A DNA stretch of 64,000 nt from Lachnospiraceae bacterium NC2008 (GTDB lineage Bacteria; Bacillota; Clostridia; Lachnospirales; Lachnospiraceae). The notes below the pieces were generated by a model. The model was given only the letters and a program-made list of their open reading frames with translations. It ran no database searches and was not told the origin of the DNA. The DNA lies in the NCBI GenBank assembly GCA_000687675.1, contig JHWS01000006.1, forward strand, positions 1 to 64,000. Direction: 5' to 3'. The position numbers and the translations under genes are program-made. How positions within the stretch are numbered: the stretch's first letter is position 1; each line of letters opens with the position of its first letter. This document shows positions 61,565-64,000 of this stretch, in pieces.

Positions 61565-62575
61565 ATGGAAAACGTAATCGAAATTAAAGGACTTACAAAA
61601 GAATTTAAAGTATTAAACCGTCACGAAGGTATTAAGGGAAGTTTTAAAGACTTATTTTCCAGAGACTATAAAATTGTCAAGGCCGTAGATGATATATCTA
61701 TGAACGTTGGCCAGGGTGAGATAGTTGGTTACCTTGGACCTAATGGTGCTGGTAAGTCTACTACTATAAAGATGATGACAGGTGTACTTGAGCCATCAAG
61801 CGGAGAACTTATTGTCAATGGCCGCGTACCATATAAGGAAAGAAAGAAGAACTGCGAGGACATCGGTGTTGTATTTGGTCAGAGATCACAGCTTTGGTGG
61901 GCTCTCCCACTTGTAGAGTCATTCAAGCTCCTTAAGGATATCTACCAGATTCCTGATAAGGACTACAAGGATATGCTTGATATATATGGAACTATGGTTG
62001 ACCTTGATATGCTTCTTCATAAACCGGTAAGACAGATGTCACTTGGTCAGCGTACTTTAAGTGATATCCTGGCAGCATTCTTACATAATCCTAAGATTGT
62101 ATTTTTAGATGAGCCTACTATCGGTCTTGACGTATCTATGAAGAGCAAGATCCGAGAGCTTATCTTAGAGCTTAATAAAAAGAAGAACACAACAGTTATT
62201 CTTACTACTCATGATATGGGGGATGTTGATGCACTTTGCCGCCGTATAGTTATTATCGATAAGGGTAAGAAGCTTTATGACAATGATATCCAGCACCTTC
62301 GCGGCTTCTTTGGTTCATATCGTACACTTAAGATTAGACCAAAGGAAGAAATAAAGCTGGCAGCAGATGAGCTTGAGAAAGAACTTAAAGACCTTGATAT
62401 TAAGGTATCTATAAGTGACGACAATGAATGGATTAACCTTCTTGTTAACGAAGATAAGATTAAGGTTTTAGACGTACTTTCTAAGGTTCAGAGCCTGCAT
62501 GACATCAGAGATATGCAGCTTGAAGAGATTTCAACAGAGGAAGTTATTAAGAAGATTTACGAAGGTGGAATCTAA
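61565..62575 (+). CDS. ABC-2 type transporter ATP-binding protein
   Basis: A 336-residue protein from ATG 61565 behind AGGTGA (GTG 61556 is less likely). Motifs are GPNGAGKST, MSLGQRTLSDILAAF (signature with Leu-Gly), VFLDEPTIGLDV and TTHDMGD. A C-terminal extension of about 90 residues follows. The N-terminal KGLTKEFKVLNRHEGIKGSF with an SRDYK loop is typical of the ATPases paired with DUF990-type permeases. Together with the next two genes it forms an exporter. Confidence 0.9.
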   Translation: MENVIEIKGLTKEFKVLNRHEGIKGSFKDLFSRDYKIVKAVDDISMNVGQGEIVGYLGPNGAGKSTTIKMMTGVLEPSSGELIVNGRVPYKERKKNCEDIGVVFGQRSQLWWALPLVESFKLLKDIYQIPDKDYKDMLDIYGTMVDLDMLLHKPVRQMSLGQRTLSDILAAFLHNPKIVFLDEPTIGLDVSMKSKIRELILELNKKKNTTVILTTHDMGDVDALCRRIVIIDKGKKLYDNDIQHLRGFFGSYRTLKIRPKEEIKLAADELEKELKDLDIKVSISDDNEWINLLVNEDKIKVLDVLSKVQSLHDIRDMQLEEISTEEVIKKIYEGGI

Positions 62576-62647
62576 AAGTAGAAAAGTATATCCGCGTGCA
62601 TTTAATCCATAAAAAGGCAAATGCACTAGTAGAAGGGAATGATTAAT

Positions 62648-63451
62648 ATGGGACTTCGAAAATATTTTACTTTAACCCGTATGGGTATTATAGAAGCATT
62701 GCATTACAGATTGTCACTTTACGTTAAGATAATCGGTAATCTTTTATATCTGATACTTATATATTATCTCTGGAAGGCAATCTTCCACAGCGCAGGTACT
62801 GATGTAGTTAATGGCATGACATTTGAGTCTACTATGGTTTACCTGGTACTTGCCTCAGCCTTGTACGGCTTTATGGAGATGTATGTTGTCTGGGAGATAG
62901 GTCGTAATATTCAAAAGGGCGACATAGTAGTTTATATGCTTAAGCCTATGGAATACAGACATTATCTCTTTTGGGAACTGTCAGGAAGTTTGATTGTAGG
63001 CTTCTTAACTACAGTACTTCCAACATTTATCGTTGTAGCTATAGTAACACATGGAACCATACCGCTTGGTATTAACCTTGCCTACTTTGTGGTTTCGGTA
63101 GCACTTGCCATGATAATCAACTTCCAGATTGACTTTATGGTAGGTAACATCTGTTTCTTTACTGAATCTATCTGGGGTATCAACATGATGAAGCAGGTTA
63201 TAGTGCTCCTCCTTTCAGGTGCAACTATTCCTATAGCATTCTTCCCAGAAGCAGTGAAGAATGTTGTTAATGTACTTCCATTTGTAGCTATATACGATTC
63301 ACCTCTTACAATACTTCTTAATGGTAATGGGGACAGTGCCATGGTTATGGAGAAACTCCTTATCCAGCTTGGATGGGCTGTAGGACTTACTATCCTTAGT
63401 CATATCTTCTGGAAGATATCAGTAAGACAGGTAACTGTAAATGGAGGCTAA
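62648..63451 (+). CDS. ABC-2 type permease, first subunit
   Basis: A 267-residue protein; ATG 62648 lies at a normal distance from AGAAGGGA, while ATG 62639 touches it. Six hydrophobic segments are visible, with YVVWEIGRNIQKGDIVVYML between the second and third, as in DUF990/ABC-2 permeases. The 70-bp gap upstream contains a GTGCATTT/AAATGCAC hairpin. It likely pairs with the next permease as a heterodimer. Confidence 0.85.
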   Translation: MGLRKYFTLTRMGIIEALHYRLSLYVKIIGNLLYLILIYYLWKAIFHSAGTDVVNGMTFESTMVYLVLASALYGFMEMYVVWEIGRNIQKGDIVVYMLKPMEYRHYLFWELSGSLIVGFLTTVLPTFIVVAIVTHGTIPLGINLAYFVVSVALAMIINFQIDFMVGNICFFTESIWGINMMKQVIVLLLSGATIPIAFFPEAVKNVVNVLPFVAIYDSPLTILLNGNGDSAMVMEKLLIQLGWAVGLTILSHIFWKISVRQVTVNGG

Positions 63452-63524
63452 AGTTAAGCACCTTCGGGGCTTAACTTACGCATTTGCAAAATTGGCAAAT
63501 GCTCGTTGAATTAGGAGAATTACT

Positions 63525-64000
63525 ATGAATAAAAAACGTGGATTAGGTTTTTATTTAAAGATATATTTTAAGATTATAGGTCAGGATATTAAGTCCAAGA
63601 TGAGCTACCGCTCAGACTTTATAATATCTACACTTGGTATGATACTTACCAATGTTGCCGGCTTCGTATCCTTCTGGATTATGTTTCGTAACTTCCCAAG
63701 CATCAACGGCTGGGGATACTACGAGATGTTATTCCTCTATGGATTCTCACTTATAGCTATTACACCAGTTCAGTGTCTCTTTGATAACAACTGGAGCCTG
63801 CGTATGTTTGTATATAGCGGCGACTTTATAAAGTACTATTTTAGACCAATTAACCTTTTCTTCTACTTCCAGTCAGAAGTATTTGATGTTAAAGGTCTTG
63901 GCCAGCTGGCATTTGGTATAGGTACTTTGGTTTATGCCTGGGGTAAGCTTGGACTTGCAGTTAACGCAGTAGTTTTAATTAAGCTAATCTTATTCCTTAT
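63525..64000 (+). CDS. ABC-2 type permease, second subunit (runs off window)
   Basis: Starts at ATG 63525 seven bases after AGGAG and stays open to the window end (158 codons). It begins MNKKRGLGFYLKIYFKIIGQ and has SYRSDFIISTLGMILTNVAG as its first membrane segment, then RMFVYSGDFIKYYFRPINLF, the loop that matches the IQKGDIVVYMLKPM segment of its partner. This pattern is typical of the DUF990 permease pair. The gap upstream (63452-63524) has two hairpins, GTTAAGC with GCTTAAC and GCATTTGC with GCAAATGC. Confidence 0.85.
   Translation, partial: MNKKRGLGFYLKIYFKIIGQDIKSKMSYRSDFIISTLGMILTNVAGFVSFWIMFRNFPSINGWGYYEMLFLYGFSLIAITPVQCLFDNNWSLRMFVYSGDFIKYYFRPINLFFYFQSEVFDVKGLGQLAFGIGTLVYAWGKLGLAVNAVVLIKLILFL

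Noticed and set aside
1-64000. CRISPR array
   Set aside because: No regularly spaced direct repeats with unique spacers were seen, and no cas gene; the repeats present are dispersed hairpins.

Overview
The window looks like a low-to-moderate GC Firmicutes chromosome, most probably a Lachnospiraceae anaerobe (Butyrivibrio/Pseudobutyrivibrio/Roseburia-like). This is inferred from gene content and synteny: a rapZ-whiA-crh-like order, hprK, ftsH next to a DUF1846 gene, a rubrerythrin/superoxide reductase set, beta-mannosidase, frequent TTG/GTG starts and strong GGAGG ribosome sites. No rRNA or tRNA gene was seen.

Layout. 1-5300 is an AT-rich accessory region: the end of an IS66-family element inserted in a gene, a frameshifted OLD-like ATPase/TOPRIM gene, a KAP-type P-loop NTPase with a small partner, and a zeta-toxin-like toxin-antitoxin pair. 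5312-14297 is a cell-surface polysaccharide block (sulfatase-fold membrane enzyme, two fucosyltransferase-like proteins, hexapeptide acyltransferase, GT4 glycosyltransferase). It is interrupted by an AlbA_2-type regulator and a two-gene DUF4869/ATPase-TOPRIM unit. 14392-16181 is an oxygen-defence set (flavoprotein-rubredoxin, rubrerythrin, desulfoferrodoxin). 16288-20181 reads as a sugar-phosphate/CDP-polyol set (epimerase, cytidylyltransferase, zinc dehydrogenase) ending in a PAP2 phosphatase. 20442-25429 holds an exonuclease and a FapA / REC-HD-GYP / Hpt signalling run. 25503-29256 is on the minus strand (MATE, lone pseudopilin, D,D-carboxypeptidase). 29479-49496 is mostly housekeeping: trmB, HAD, DUF1846, ftsH, uvrC, hprK, glucokinase, MarR, murB, rapZ, whiA, crh-like, a DUF3048 lipoprotein, a heterodimeric ABC exporter and fba. 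49500-57230 is accessory again: a duplicated antisense-RNA module with one 28-residue type I toxin, a ProC-like protein, two small unknown genes, and a cluster of lipoproteins, a RING/TPR protein, a zinc-ribbon protein and a HEPN-like protein. 57662-64000 has a degenerate HD-GYP protein, beta-mannosidase and an ABC-2 transporter that runs off the end.

The most striking signal is a family of five intercistronic elements of about 170-215 bp (20181, 31075, 35116, 40882, 44458). Each has a conserved core of about 124 bp that folds end to end into one long hairpin. Helices inside the core change in a compensated way between copies. Outside the core each copy has a private flank that is unrelated between copies but still pairs with itself, extending the stem by 20-50 bp. 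Every copy sits between co-directional genes just ahead of the next start codon. I do not recognise the family.

Other strong leads are the type I toxin locus at 51.8-52.15 kb with an orphan antitoxin copy at 49.6 kb, the DUF4869/ATPase-TOPRIM pair, the RING-TPR/HEPN cluster, and a tandem hairpin repeat at 30.3 kb whose units end in promoter-like -10 boxes.
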